A stretch of 64,000 nt of DNA. It comes from Penium margaritaceum (Eukaryota > Streptophyta > Zygnematophyceae > Desmidiales > Peniaceae). The stretch lies in NCBI GenBank assembly GCA_023375785.1, contig SZWC01001580.1, positions 5,208 through 69,207 on the forward strand. The letters run 5' to 3'. The notes beneath the pieces are model-generated. The model did not search any database. It was not told where the DNA came from and saw only the letters and a list, made by a program, of their open reading frames with translations. The translations under genes and the position numbers were made by a program. Positions 41,187 through 53,856 of this stretch are shown here, in pieces (the first letter of the stretch is position 1; each line of letters opens with the position of its first letter).

Positions 41187-44100
41187 GACTCGTATTATGA
41201 GTTGTCAACGTTGACCACACACAGCGGATTTCTTTGGTCAAAGGCAGTTCATATGCCTACCTTGGTCGGTCATTGTGCATGGTAGCCACACGGTGCTACT
41301 ACTGATTGAAGGTCGTTGTACTTGCTAGTTGAGAACTGATATTCCCAGACCATTGTTTCCCCCCTCTGACCGTTTTTCACTCGTGTTATGGTTGGCGAAC
41401 GTTGACCACCCATATTGCATTTCTTTGGTCATGGTCAGTGACATATGCCTAGTTTGGTTGTTTGGTGTGCATAGTAGCCACACCGTGCCACAATGTATTA
41501 AAGTTCTTTGTCCTTTCTAGTCAATACATAGGTTTCCCAAACCATTGTCTCTCCCTCTGACCATTTGTGACTAGTGTTATGAGTTATCAATGTTGACCAC
41601 ACATAGTGGACTTCTTTGGTCATAATCAGTGATGTATGCATCCTTTGATTGGTCACTGTGCACGCTAGCCACACCGTGCCACTACTGGTTGAAGGTCTTT
41701 GTACTTGCTCGTTGATAACTAGTGTTCCCAACCCATTGTTTCCCCCTGTGAACATTTGTGACTTGTGTTATGAGTTTACAACGTTGACCACACACTGTGA
41801 AATTATTTTGGTCATGGTCGGTGACATATGCCTACCTTCGTTGGTCATTGTACATGGTTACCACACCGTGTCACTACGTATTGAATGTCTTTGTGCTTTC
41901 TAGTTGATAGCTAGTCTTCCGAGACCATTGTTACCCCCTCTGACTATCTGTGACTCGTGTTGTGAGTTGACAACGTTGATCACATGAAGTGAAATTCTTT
42001 GGTCATGGTCAGTTACATATGCATATTTTGGTTGGTCACTATGCATTGTAGCCACACTGTGCCACTACATATTGAAGGTATTTGTACTTGCTAGTTGATA
42101 ACTAGTATTCACAAACCATTATCTTCCACTCTGACCATTTATGACTCGTGTTATGAGTTGTCAAAGTTTACCACACATAGTGACATTCTCTGGTCATGGT
42201 CAGTGACATATGCCTACTTTGGTTGGTCATCGTGCATGGTATCCACACCGTGCCACAACTTATTCAAGGTCCTTGTGCTTGCTAGTTGATACCTGGTGTT
42301 CCCAAACCATTCTTTCCCCCTTTGACCATTGTTACTCGTATTATGAGTTGTCAACGTTGACCACAAACTGCGGATTTCTTTGGTAAAAGGTAGTACATAC
42401 GCCCACTTTGGTCGGTCATTGTGCATGGTAGCCACACCGTGCTACTACTGATTGAAGGTCGTTGTACTTGCTAGTTGAGAACTGATATTCCCAGACCATT
42501 GTTTCCCACTCTGACCGTTTGTGACTCGTGTTATGGTTGGTGAATGTTGACCACCCATATTGAAATTCTTTTGGTCATGGTCAGTAACATATGCCTAGTT
42601 TGGTTGTTTGGTGTGCATAGTTGCCACACCGTGCCACTACGTATTGAAGTTATTTGACCTTTCTAGTCGATACATAGGGTTCCCTAACCATTGTCTCTCC
42701 CTCTGACCATTTGTGATTCGTGTTAGGAGTTGTCAATGTTGACCACACATAGTGGACTTCTTCGGTCATAGTCAGTGACGGATGCATCCTTTGGTTGGTC
42801 ACTCTGCACGCTAGCCACACCGTGCCACTACTTGTTGAAAGTCTTTGTACTTGCTAGTTAATAACTAGTGTTCCCAACCCATTGTTTCCCCCTCTGACCA
42901 TTTGTGACTCGTGTTATGAGTTTTCAACATTGACCACACACCGTGAAATTCTTTCGGTCATGGTTAGTAACATATGCCTACTTTGGTTTGTCAATGTAAG
43001 TGGTTACCATGCCATGTCCCTATGTCTTGAAGGTCTTTGTGCTTTCTAGTTGATAGCTAGTGTTACCAAGCCATTGTTACCCCCTCTGACTATCTGTGAC
43101 TCGTGTTGTGCGTTGTCAACATTGACCACATGAAGTGAAATTCTTTGGTCATGGTCAGTGACATATGCATCAATGGTTGGTCACTGTACATTGTACTGTG
43201 CCACTACATATGGAAGGTATTTGTAATTGCTAGTCGATAACTTGTATTCAAAAACCATCATCTTCCACTCTGACCATTTGTGACTCGTGTTATGATTTAT
43301 CAATGTTTACCATACATAGTGCCATTCTTTGGTCATGGTCAATGACATATGCCTACTTTGGTTGGTCATTGTGCATGGTATCCACACCGTGCCACAACGT
43401 ATTGAAGCTCCTTGTGCTTGCTATTTGATACCTGGTATTCCCAAACCATTGTTTCCCCCTCTGACCATTTGTGACGCGTGTTATGAGTTGTCAACGTTGA
43501 CCACACACAGCGGATTTATTTGGTCAAAGGCAATACATATGCCTACTTTGGTCGGTCATTGTGCATGGTAGCCACACCATGCTACTACTGATTGAAGGCC
43601 GGTGTACTTGCTAGTTGAGAACTAATATTCCCATACCATTGTTTCCCCCTCTGACCGTTTGTGACTCGTGTTATGGTTGGTGAACGTTGACCACCCAAAT
43701 TGAAATTCTTTGGTCATGGTCAGTGACATATGCCTAGTTTGGTTGTTTGGTGTGCATCGTAGCCACACCGTGCCACTACATATTGAAGTTCTTTGTCCTT
43801 TCTAGTCTATACATAGGGTTCCCAAACCATTGTCTCTCCCTCTGACCATTTGTGAGTCGTGTTATGAGTTGACAATGTTGAGCACACATAGTGGACTTCT
43901 TCGGTCATAGTCAGTGACGTATGCATCCTTTGGTTGGTCACTGTGCACGCTTGCCACACCGTGCCACTACTTGTTGAAGGTCTTTGTAATTGCTAGTTAA
44001 TAACAAGTTGTCCCAACCCATTATTTCTCCCTCTGACCATTTGTGACTCGTGTTATGGGTTGTGAATGTTGACCACCCATATTGAAATTCTTTGGTCATG

Positions 44101-47100
44101 GTCAGTGACATATGCCTAGTTTGGTTTGTCACTGTACATGGTTACAACACCGTGTCACTACGTATTGAAGGCCTTTGTTCTTTCTAGTTGATAGCTAGTC
44201 TTCCCAAACCATTTTTACCCCCCTCTGACTATCTGTGACTCGTGTCGTGAGTTGTCAACGTTGACCACATCAAGTGAAATTCTTTGGTCATGGTCAGTGA
44301 CATATGCATACTTTGGATGGTCACTGTGCATGGTAGCCACACTGTGCCACTACATATTGAAGGTATTTGTACTTGCTAGTAGATAACTAGTATTCACAAA
44401 CCATTATCTTCCACTCTGACCATTTGTGAATTGTGTTATGAGTTGTCAAAGTTTACCATACATAGTGACATTCTTTGGTCATGGTCAGTGACATATGCCT
44501 ACTTTGGTAGGTCATCGTGCATGGTATCCACACCGTGCCACAACTTATTGAATGTCCTTGTGCTTGCTAGTTGATACCTGGTGTTCCGAAATCATTGTTT
44601 TCCCCTCTGACCATTTGTGACTCGTATTATGAGTTGTCAACGTTGACCACACACAGCGGATCTCTTTGGTCAAAGGCAGTACATATGCCTACCTTGGTCG
44701 GTCATTGTGCATGGTAGCCACACCGTGCTACTACTGATTGAAGGCCGTTGTACTTGCTATTTGAGAGCTGATATTCCCAGACCATTGTTTCCCCCTCTGA
44801 CCATTTGTGACTCGTGTTATGGTTGGTGACCGTTGACCACCCATCTTGAAATTCTTTGGTCATGGTCAGTGACATATGCCTAGTTTGGTTGTTTGGTGTG
44901 GATAGTAGCCACACCGTGCCACTACGTATTGAAGTTCATTTTTCCTTTCTATTCGATACATAGGGTTCCCAAACCATTGTCTCTCCCTCTGACCATTTGT
45001 GACTCGTGTTATGAGTTGTCAATGTTGACCACACATAGTGGACTTCTTCGGTCATAATCAGTGTTGTATGCATCCTATGATTGGTCACTGTGCATGCTAG
45101 CGACACCGTGCCACTACTTGTTGAAGGTCTTTGTACTTGCTAGTTGATAACTAGTGTTCTCAACCCATTGTTTCCCCCGTTGACCAGTTTTTACTCGTGT
45201 TATGAGTTTTCAATGTTGACCACACACTATGAAATTCTTTTGGTCATGGTCAGTGACGTATGCCTACCTTGGTTGGTCATTGTACATGGTTACCACGCCG
45301 TACCACTACGTATAGAATGTCTTTTTGCTTTCTAGTTGATAGCTAGTCTTTCCAAACCATTGTTACCCCCTCTGACTATCTGTGACTCGTTTTGTGAGTT
45401 GTCAACGTTGACCACATGAGGTGAAATTCTTTGGTCATGGTCAGTGACATATGCATACTTTGGTTGGTCACTTTGCATTTTAGCCATACTGTGCCACTAC
45501 ATATTGAAGGTATTTGTACTTGCTAGTCGATAACTAGTATTCACAAACCATTATCTTCCACTCTGGCCATTTATGACTCGTGTTATGAGTTGTCAAAGTT
45601 AACCACACATAGTGACATTATTTGGTCATGGTCAGTGACATATGCCTACTTTGGTTGGTCATGGTGCATGGCATCCACACCGTGCCACAACTAATCGAAG
45701 GTCCTTGTGCTTTCTAGTTGATACCTGGTGTTCCCAAACCATTGTTTCCCCCTCTGACCATTTGTGACTCGTATTATGAGTTATCAACGTTCACTACACA
45801 CAGCGGATTTCATTGGTCAAAGGATCGACATATGCCTATTTTGGTCATTCATTGTGCATGGTAACCACGCCGTGCTAGTACTGATTGAAGTTCGTTGTAC
45901 TTTCTAGTTGAGAACTGATATTCCCAGACCATTGTTTCCCCCCCTGACCGTTTGTGACTCGTGTTATGGTTGATGAACGTTGTCCACCCATATTGAAATT
46001 CTTTGGTCATGGTCAGTGACATGTGCCTAGTTTGGTTGTTTGGTGTGCAGAGTAACCACACCGTGCCACTACGTATTGAAGTTCTTTGTCCTTTCTAGTC
46101 AATACATAGGGTTCTCAAACCATTGTCTCTTGCTCTGACCATTTCTGACTGGTGTTATGAGTTGCCAATGTTGACCACACATAGTGGAATTCTTCGGTCA
46201 TAGTCAGTGACGTATGCATCCTTTGGTTGGTCACTGTGTACGCTAGCCACACTGTGCCACTACTTGTTGAAGGTATTTGTACTTGCTAGTTAATAACAAG
46301 AGTTCCCAACCCATTGTTTCCCCCTCTGAGCATTTGTGACTCGTGTTATGGGTTGTGAATGTTGACCACCCATTTGAAATTCTTTGGTCATGGTCAGTGA
46401 CATATGTCTAGTTTGGTTTGTCACTGTACATGGTTACCACACCATTTCACTACGTATTGAAGGTCTTTGTGCTTTCTAGTTGATAGCTAGTCTTCCCAAA
46501 CCATTGTTACCCCCCTCTGACTATCTGTGACTCGTGTCGTGAGTTGTCAACGTTGACCACATGAAGTGAAATTCTTTGGTCATGGTTAGTGACATATGCA
46601 TACTTTGGTTGGTCACTGTGCATTGTAGCCACACTGTGCTACTACATATGGAAGGTATTTGTACTTACTTGTCGATAACTAGTTGTCACAAACCATTATC
46701 TTCCACTCTGATCATTTGTGACTCGTGTTATGAGTTGTCAAAGTTTACCACGCATAGTGACATTGTTTGGTCATAGTCAGTGACATATGCCTACTTTGGT
46801 TGGTCATCGTGCATGATATCCACACCGTGCCACATTGTATTGAAGGTCTTGTGCTTGCTAGTTGATACCTGGTGTTCCCAAACCATTGTTTCCTCCTATG
46901 ACCATTTGTGACCCGTATTATGAGTTGTCAACGTTGACCACACACAGCGGATGTCTTTGGTCAAAGGCAGTGCATATGCCTACTTTGGTCGGTCATTGTG
47001 CATGGTAGCCACACCGTGCTACTACTGATTGAAGGTCGTTGTACTTGCTAGTTGAGAACTGATATTCCCAGACCGTTGTTTCCCCCTCTGACCGTTTGTG

Positions 47101-48598
47101 ACTCGTGTTATGGTTGGTGAACGTTGACCACCCCCATTGAAATTCTTTGGTCATGGCCAGTGACATATGCCTAGTTTGGTCGTTTGGTGTGCATAGTATC
47201 CACACCGTGCCACTACGTATTGAAGTTCTTTTTCTTTTCTAGTCGATACATAGGGTTCCCAAACCGTTGTCCCTCCCCCTGACAATTTGTGACTTGTGTT
47301 ATGAGTTGTTAATGTTGACCACACATAGTGGACTTCTTTGGTCATAGTCAGTGACGTATGCATCCACTGTGCACGCTAGCCACACCGTGTTCTATTTGTT
47401 GAAGTTCTTTTTACTTGCTTGTTGATAAGTAGTGTTCCCAACCCATTGTTTCCCCCTCTGACCATTTGTGACTCGTGTTATGAGTTTTCAACGTTGACCA
47501 CACACTGTGAAATTCTTTTGGTCATGGTTAGTGACATAAGCCTACTTTGGTTTGTCACTGTACATGGTTACCACGCCGTGTCACTATGTATTGAAGGTCT
47601 TTTTGCCTTCTAGTTGATAGCTACTTTTCCCAAACCATTGTTACCCCCTCTGACTATATGTGACTCGTGTTGTGAATAGTCAACATTGACCACATGAAGT
47701 GAAATTCTTTGGTCATGGTCAGTGACATATGCATACTTTGGTTGGTCACTGTGCATTGTAGCCACACTGTGCCACTACATATGGAAGGTATTTGTACTTG
47801 CCAGTCAATAACTAGTCGTCACAAACCATTATATTCCACTCTGATCATTTGTGACTCGTGTTATGAGTTGTCAAAGTTTACCACACATAGTGACATTCTT
47901 TGGTCATGGTCAGTGACATATGCCTACTTTGCTTGGTCATAGTGCATGATATCCACACCGTGCCACAGCGTATTTCAGGTCCTTGTGCTTGCTAGTTGAT
48001 ACCTGGTGTTCCCAAACCATTGTCTCCTCCTATGACCATTTGTGACCCGTATTATGAGTTGTGAACGTTGACCACACACAGTGGATTTCTTTGGTCGAAG
48101 GTTGTACATATGCCTGCTTTGGTCGGTCATTGTGCATGGTAGCCACACCGTGCTACTACTGATTGAAGGTCGTTGTACTTGCTAGTTGATAACTGATATT
48201 CCCAGACCATTGTTTCCCCCTCTGACTATTTGTGACTCGTGTTATGGTTGGTGAACGTTGACCACCTATATTGAAATTCTTTGCTCATGGTCAGTGACAA
48301 TTGCCTAGTTTGGTTGTTTGGTGTGCATAGTAGCCACACCGTGCCACTAAGTATTGAAGTTCTTTGTCCTTTCTAGTCGATACATAGGGTTCCCAAACCA
48401 TTGTCTCTCCCTCTGACCATTTGTGACTCGTGTTATGAGTTGTCAATGTTGACCATACATTGTGGACTTCTTCGGTCATAGTCAGTGACGTATGCATCAT
48501 TTGGTTGGTCACTGTGCACGCTAGCCACATCGTGCCACTTCTTGTTGAAGGTCTTTGTACTTGCTAGTTGATAACTAGTGTTCCCAACCCATTGTTTC

Positions 48599-48916
48599 AG
48601 TCAACCGGCCTGAGGCGAACGGACTAGAAAACATGGCCGGCACAATAGCACCTGCCATCCGCTCCTAGCATTTCAGCTAGGAGAAGATATCACCCTCAGG
48701 ATCACAGTTCTATACTGAGCAGCTCCTAGGCAATCACTTTCTAGCAACGGTGTCCACGTAACAGTTGGTCACTTTCGCGCGAGGTACTAGTCAGAGACTA
48801 TCTCATGGGGCTTAGACCAACCAGTGTCTTCTTTATACTGTTCCTTAGTTGGACGGCTATGTGAGGAGCATCTAAGGCCAGATTGTATATTTAGAATGAG
48901 GAATGAGCCTGGTACA
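48599..48916 (-). repeat. 3' LTR of the Copia element
   Basis: 318-bp direct repeat of 54375-54692. On the plus strand it starts at the satellite edge with GTCAACCGGCCTGAGG and ends in GGTACA. It contains a perfect 8-bp hairpin, CTCCTAGC (48662-48669) with GCTAGGAG (48676-48683). Left of it the satellite stops in a type 4 monomer. Confidence 0.9.
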
Positions 48917-49360
48917 TATAGTCCTAGGCCTGACACCTAAGGTGTGTGGGTAATGTCACTTTTGGGGGTGGCCAGTCCTCACCACCTCACCAGCTCGCCC
49001 ATTGGCGCATCCACTGACCGCCAAGTGGCACATCCTCCTCATGCATGAAGAAATGTCTAGGAAACTTCCTCTGTACAAGAAGGTCAAAAAACCTTCCTGC
49101 TCCCACCAAGGCTCGAACGCAGGAACTGTTGTCCCCAAGTCCAACGTGCTATCCATTGTGCTACACTGGTGGTGTTTCACTTGGACTTGCACCACGAACC
49201 AGGTATGGGGGACTAACTCCAAGGCAGCAGTGCATGCCCAACCTCTCCGCTAAGCCATAGCAGTGGCCCCCTTGCACCTCTGGCCACCTGCCGTAGTAAT
49301 CTTCTTTTGCATGGACCCGTAGCTCTGCACTGTGTTTGTGTACCTCAGTTGTCTTGGTCT
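48917..49360 (-). other. 3' internal untranslated region of the Copia element
   Basis: This lies between the RNase H region and the 3' LTR. No clear polypurine tract is visible next to the LTR. Open frames here on both strands look accidental. The part at 49098-49260 carries two tRNA-like promoter units, described separately. Confidence 0.6.
49098..49260 (-). repeat. tRNA-like pair, possible SINE head(s) or tRNA pseudogenes
   Basis: On the minus strand there are two units with pol III internal promoter boxes. The unit at about 49098-49170 has A box TAGCACAATGG (49153-49163) and B box GCGTTCGAGCC (49110-49120), 32 bp apart as in a tRNA. Its text TAGCACAATGGATAGCACG followed by TTGGACTT resembles tRNA-Arg. 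The unit at 49192-49257 has A box TGGCTTAGCGG (49247-49257) and a weaker B box GGTTCGTGG (49192-49200), 46 bp apart. Neither folds obviously into a good tRNA. A tRNA-derived SINE nested in the Copia element, or a tRNA-like piece carried by it, would fit. No poly-A tail or target duplication was confirmed. Confidence 0.5.
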
Positions 49361-49717
49361 TTAGTCCTCGTCTCCTGTATCCACCATGCCGATTCCTTGA
49401 ACTCCTACAGCATGCAAATCGCAATCAAGCGGCTTCGTCAGGAAGTGTGCAAGCATGCTCTTGGTTTCGATGTGTTGTAGTTCCACGACACCCTTGGCGA
49501 CAAGGTCGCGTGAGTAGTGGTACCAAATGTCGATGTGCTTTGTACGCCAGGAAAGTACAACGTCCTCCGCCATAGCGATGGCGCTCTGGTTGTCCACACG
49601 GATGACAGTTTCTTCCTCTTGTGGTGCCTTGATCTCGTTGAGCAAGCTGCGAAGCCACTGTGTTTTCTTACACACTTCCGAGAGGGCGATATGCTCTGCC
49701 TCAGCAGTACACAGCAA
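49361..49717 (-). pseudogene. Copia RNase H region
   Basis: C-terminal Pol domain of the Copia fossil, which removes the RNA strand of the hybrid during reverse transcription. Visible Copia-type blocks are TAEAEHIALSEVCKKTQWLR, then DNQSAIAMAED, then RTKHIDIWYHYSRD, and near the end AHFLTKPL. These are the standard closing motifs of plant Copia polyproteins. It lies downstream of the reverse transcriptase region as expected. Confidence 0.85.
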
Positions 49718-49859
49718 GACGCAATCCTGCTTCCTGCTCGCCCATGAGACCGCACCACCGTTGAGAAGACAGACAAAGCCCGAGGTGGACTTCCTGTCGT
49801 CAATCCGTCCTCCCTAGTCGCCATTGCTGTAGAACGTGAGTCGCAACGAGTCTGATCCT

Positions 49860-51038
49860 TCACGACCTCCAAACTGAAGTCCCACGTGCCGTGTCTTTTT
49901 TGAGATAGCGGAAGATCCGCTTAACGGCTTGCCAGTGCTGTGGCCCAGAATTAGCCACGAACGTGCTCACCTGACCTACCGCATAAGCAATGTCAGGTCG
50001 CGTACCCACCATCACATACATGAGGCTCCCGACAGCGGACTGGTACGGGATGTTTTGCATTTCCCGCTGCTCTGCCTTGTTGCTTGGGATCATGGAGGAG
50101 GAGAGCTTGCACTCGGAGGCCATAGGGGTCCTGATGGGTTTGCAATCCTCCATGTTGTAGCGCTTCAAGACGCCCATGATGTACTTGGTCTGGTTGAGTT
50201 CGATGGTGCCTGCTTTGTGGTTGCGGTGGACGGCGATCCCGAGGTAGTACTCGAGAGGACCCATGTCCTTCATCTTGAACCTGCTGCTCAGCTGCTCCTT
50301 CAGGCCCACAAGGGCCTCATGCGATGAAGAACACATGATCAGATCGTCCACATACAATGCCACAAGAAGCAAGCGACGTCCGTCCTCCCGTACATAGACA
50401 CTGGGATCATTCATGCAGTGTGCAAAGGAGACCTCAGCCATGAAGTTGTCCATCTCCTTGTACCAGATCCGTGGGGCCTGTTTCAGCCCGTACAACGCCT
50501 TCACCAGCCGACACACCATTCCTGCGGGTGCATCCATCCCCTCCGGTACTTCCATGAGCACCTCTTTGTCTAACGCCTGGTAAAGGAAAGCTGTTTTGAC
50601 ATCCTTTTGATGGATCTCCAGGTCTTTGGCAGCAGCGACCGCCAGCAGGGACCTGATGGAGGCGAACGTGACGACCGGTGCGAAGGTCTCATCATACTCG
50701 GACCCTGCGCGCTGAGAGAATCCCTTCACCATGACCCTTGCCTTGTACTTGTCAATGTTGTTGTCCTACTTCCGGTTCAGCCTAAGCACCCACTTTGAGC
50801 CCACCACGTGACCGTTAGCGGGTCTGTCCACCAGCACCCATGTACCACTCTCTTCGATGGACGCGAGCTCGCTCTCCACCGCCTCCTTCCATTTGGCCGC
50901 ATCGGGCCTTGTCAGCGCCTCTGCCACAATGAGCGGCTCTCCCTGAGCCAAACAAGACCAGCTCAGTCCAGTCCAGCCTCCGGTGTTAGCGTCATACTGT
51001 GGAGTTTGTTTTCTTTGCCGCGTACCACGATGCGGCAT
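49860..51038 (-). pseudogene. Copia reverse transcriptase region
   Basis: RNA-dependent DNA polymerase part of the Copia fossil. The upstream end shows PDAAKWKEAVESELASIEE and the tryptophan-rich start typical of the RVT_2 family. The main part shows GSEYDETFAPVV, DVKTAFL, LVKALYGLKQAPRIWY, and the catalytic YVDD box in LYVDDLIMCS, followed by MKDMGPLEYYLGI and VGSLMYVMVGTRPDIAYAVG. All are diagnostic of Ty1/copia. It lies between integrase and RNase H. Confidence 0.9.
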
Positions 51039-51186
51039 TGCTGGTGCTTCATCTCTACTCTGCTGCTGCTCCTATGGTGCAGGCTGCCCTGAAGTTAAAT
51101 CTTCCTCTAGTGAAGAGCCACTGGCCTCCGAGCTGGTCTCAGAGGCCTCGGACGTCTCTGACTCCGTGTCGAAGCCCGCCGCTGCG

Positions 51187-51756
51187 TCAGCGTGAGCAGC
51201 GGCTCTCCCTTACCACACCACTCTTCTCCGTGGCCTGCCGTACTGGCACCACTTGCCAGTTTTCAGGAGCTTGATCCCCTGACTCCAGCAGCACCAACCA
51301 TTCTCCCTGTTTTGGAGCTTGCATGGGATCAATCGGCTCTCCCTTGCCTAGTGTCCTCTCATCAAAAGTCACGTCCCGGCTGGTGATAAGCCTTCTTGCT
51401 GTCAGATCCCACAGACGGTAGGTCTTGTGGGCCGTCTCGTAGCCCACCATCACGCACTTTCGCGCTCTTGCATCNGTGGCCTGCCGTACTGGCACCACTT
51501 GCCAGTTTTCAGGAGCTTGATCCCCTGACTCCAGCAGCACCAACCACTCTCCCTGTTTTGGAGCTTGCGTGGGATCAATCGGCTCTCCCTTGCCTAGTGT
51601 CCTCTCATCAAAAGTCACGTCCCGGCTGGTGATAAGCCTTCTTGCTGTCAGATCCCACAGACGGTAGGTCTTGTGGGCCGTCTCGTAGCCCACCATCACG
51701 CACTTTCACGCTCTTGCATCCAGCTTCCGACCACCCTCTCCCGCCTGGACCTTTGC
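51187..51756 (-). other. Copia integrase C-terminal region with duplicated segment around one N
   Basis: On the minus strand this region encodes the Copia block HKTYRLWDLTARRLITSRDV typical of the integrase C-terminus. A 245-bp segment occurs twice in direct order, 51230-51474 and 51476-51720, separated by one unknown base at 51475, with about three differences between copies. A single N between near-identical ends is a typical assembly seam. Confidence 0.8.
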
Positions 51757-52764
51757 TCATGCGTTGCAGTAAAAAAATCGCAGGTGTGAGGCGTACGGCT
51801 TCTTCCCTGACCACACCTCTTGTGGCGTCATCTGCTGCTTGTCCTTTTTCTTACCACGCCTTCCTAGAGCAGCCGCAGGAGTCAGATTGACAAGGTAGCA
51901 TGCCGTTCTTGCAGCTTCTGCCCAGAAGCGTGGTGGGAGTTTTGCATCAAAGAGCATGCTATGCACCATGCTGAGGATGGTCTGATTCATCCGCTCGGCC
52001 ACACCATTGCTTTGTGGTGTGTAGGGCGTTGTAGGCTGGGAGTTGATCCGGTGTTGCCGCAACCAGCCCTTGCATGCTTCATACTCTTCGCCGTTGTCAC
52101 TTCGCAGTGCCTTGACCTTCGTTCCAGTCTGCCGCTCCACCATGACGACAAACTCCAGCAACTTCTCTCTGACCTCTCCTTTGGTTTTGAGGAAGTAGAT
52201 CCACACCTTGCGGCTGTGGTCGTCGATGAAGGTCAGGAAGTACTTACTGCCACCGTTCAACGCCGTGCGAAAGCGTCCGCACACGTCGGTGTGAATCAGG
52301 CCAAGGGCTGCTTCTGCGCCACGACCATTGCGCTCAAAGCGCTTTTGCTTGGTCTTGCCTTGGAGGTAAGGTTCACACAGGTTGCCACACCCAGTCGCAT
52401 CCTTCTTGCACCCCTCCATGCCACGGACCAGCTGCTGTTGTTGCATGAATTGCAGCGTTCTGTTTGCAATGTGCTCAAAGCATCTATGCCACAGCCCAGC
52501 GTCTTCGTCCTTTGCGGCAGGGGGTACCTTTTGAGTATCCGTTCGTGTGTTCCCCTGCGTTGGTGCCGAGATCATTACCTCCGCCACACCTGCATGACCC
52601 TCATCTTTTGAGCTCTCTGCCGTGATTTTCTGCAGCACGTAGAGCCCTTCGACTCGTGGAACCTGAGCAACAAGGTCTTTGTTGGCGTAGAGGACCTTGA
52701 TGTCCTCGTTCTTGATGATGACCGCCTTCTTCTGCGTGAACACCACCGTCATGTCGTTGTCCAT
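51757..52764 (-). pseudogene. Copia integrase region
   Basis: Integrase of the Copia fossil, which inserts the DNA copy into the genome. The GAG-pre-integrase zinc site appears as LWHRCFEHIA with a downstream GCGNLCEPYLQGK block. The rve core has the three acidic residues in IHTDVCG, LRSDNGEEY and SNGVAERMN, with FIDDHSRKVWIYFLK between. The first about 90 residues correspond to the tail of the protease. The family assignment is clear. Confidence 0.9.
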
Positions 52765-52770
52765 GATTTT

Positions 52771-53856
52771 TTACACGGACAGGAGGTTTGCCGCAAACGA
52801 GGGCATGTAGACCACGTCAGGAAGCCGCAGATCCTTCTCCTCACCGTTCAGGCTGATGCTCACCAGCTTTGCGTTCACAATGCTGCCGTTTGCGCATCTG
52901 AACCGCCGCTCAGTGGGGCCGATGGATACAAATCCGGCCTGGTCATTGCTAGAGTGATGGTCGGTGCCGGAGTCCAACCCGAAGGCTCCTGGTCTGAGCA
53001 GAGCCGCTCCCTTTGCTGGAGGTCTGCTCTGAGCCATCATGTTGGTGGCCTCTTTGCCACCCTTTTTGCTGCCTTTGTTTCCACTGCTCCCGCCGTTTTC
53101 CTTCTTTGGCGATATGCACTCTCTTGCCCAGTGCCCAGGTTTGCCACAATTGTGGCAGTTTCCCTTTCGCTTGGGAGCCTTGCCGCCATTGTTGCCTCTG
53201 CCGCCACCGCTTCCGCTGCCGCCATTCTGACCAGAGGCCGACCCTTTGCTCCCGCGGCCGTTGTAGCGTGCGGCATAGACTGAGAAGTTAGCCTCACTGC
53301 CACTTTGACGTGTGGCCTTGTTTCGCACATACTCGGACACTTCTGTGTACGTCATGTCGTTCTCCTTCCAACCACCCATGACGGTGATCATTGGACTCCA
53401 GCTCTCCGGTAGCCCCATGAGGAGGATCATGGCCTGCATCTTTTCATCAAGGTCCCAATTCACTTGGCGAGCCTCGCCAAGGAGTCCTTCAAACTCCCGT
53501 AAGAAGTCAGGGATAGATTCCCCCTCATTCACCCGCATGCTGATCAGCCGTTGTAGGATGAATAGTCTGTTCACGAGGGAGGTGGATTGGTGCACACGTT
53601 TGAGCTTATCGAAAGCATCCAAAGCCAGTGTGAACCCCGCAATGATGGGAACATACTTTTTGGCTATCGCGTTGCTGAGGAATGACATGACAATATCATT
53701 TCGAACCATCCATGCCTCATGCTCGGGTGTGCCCTCCGTGGGAAACTGCTCCTCTCCCTTCAGTATCTTGATGAAGTCGCGCACTTTCATCACCAGCTCG
53801 AAGTGGCATCTCCAAAGGGGGAAATCAATCCCCTCGAAAATGGGAACTCCTCCCAA
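52771..53856 (-). pseudogene. Copia gag and protease N-terminal region
   Basis: Gag particle protein followed by the start of the aspartic protease. Residues of the 361-codon frame: an N-terminal UBN2-like gag (FEGIDFPLWRCHFELVMK at 7-24, then LLMGLPESW at 145-153), a Gly/Ser/Lys-rich linker at 200-232, a CCHC zinc knuckle C234-C237-H242-C247 (CHNCGKPGHWAREC), and the protease active-site block LDSGTDHHS with D295. The first Met is close to the conserved gag start, but the family often has a short extra N-terminal stretch, so the true start is uncertain. Confidence 0.9.

Larger units (their letters stand above)
33249..48598 (+). repeat. Satellite block C, left part, forward
   Basis: Same satellite, forward orientation, types 1-2-3-4-5-6. 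The first bases contain a short scrambled repeat of the CTTTGGTCATGGTCAGTGAC block before a regular type 1 monomer. An assembly gap lies at 36444-36985. The block stops in mid type 4 monomer at the left LTR of the Copia element. Type 4 exists in two forms, one with a GTTTTCAACGTTGACC tail and one with a GTTGTGAACGTTGACC tail like that of type 2. Confidence 0.95.

Noticed and set aside
4897-48530. Dozens of 60-97 codon open frames in the satellite, with similar predicted peptides recurring about every 1,145 bp
   Set aside because: They occur on both strands and follow the repeat. Monomer length is not a multiple of three, so none extends beyond about one and a half monomers. Start and stop positions vary freely between copies. 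No known domain is seen.
4277-48598. CRISPR-like array
   Set aside because: Repeats are contiguous with no unique spacers and the setting is eukaryotic.
48917-48980. Polypurine tract next to the 3' LTR
   Set aside because: No convincing purine run is adjacent to the LTR on the element's sense strand.
48956-49575. Overlapping short frames on both strands beside the 3' LTR
   Set aside because: No domains, conflicting frames, and the segment is better explained as untranslated Copia sequence with tRNA-like boxes.
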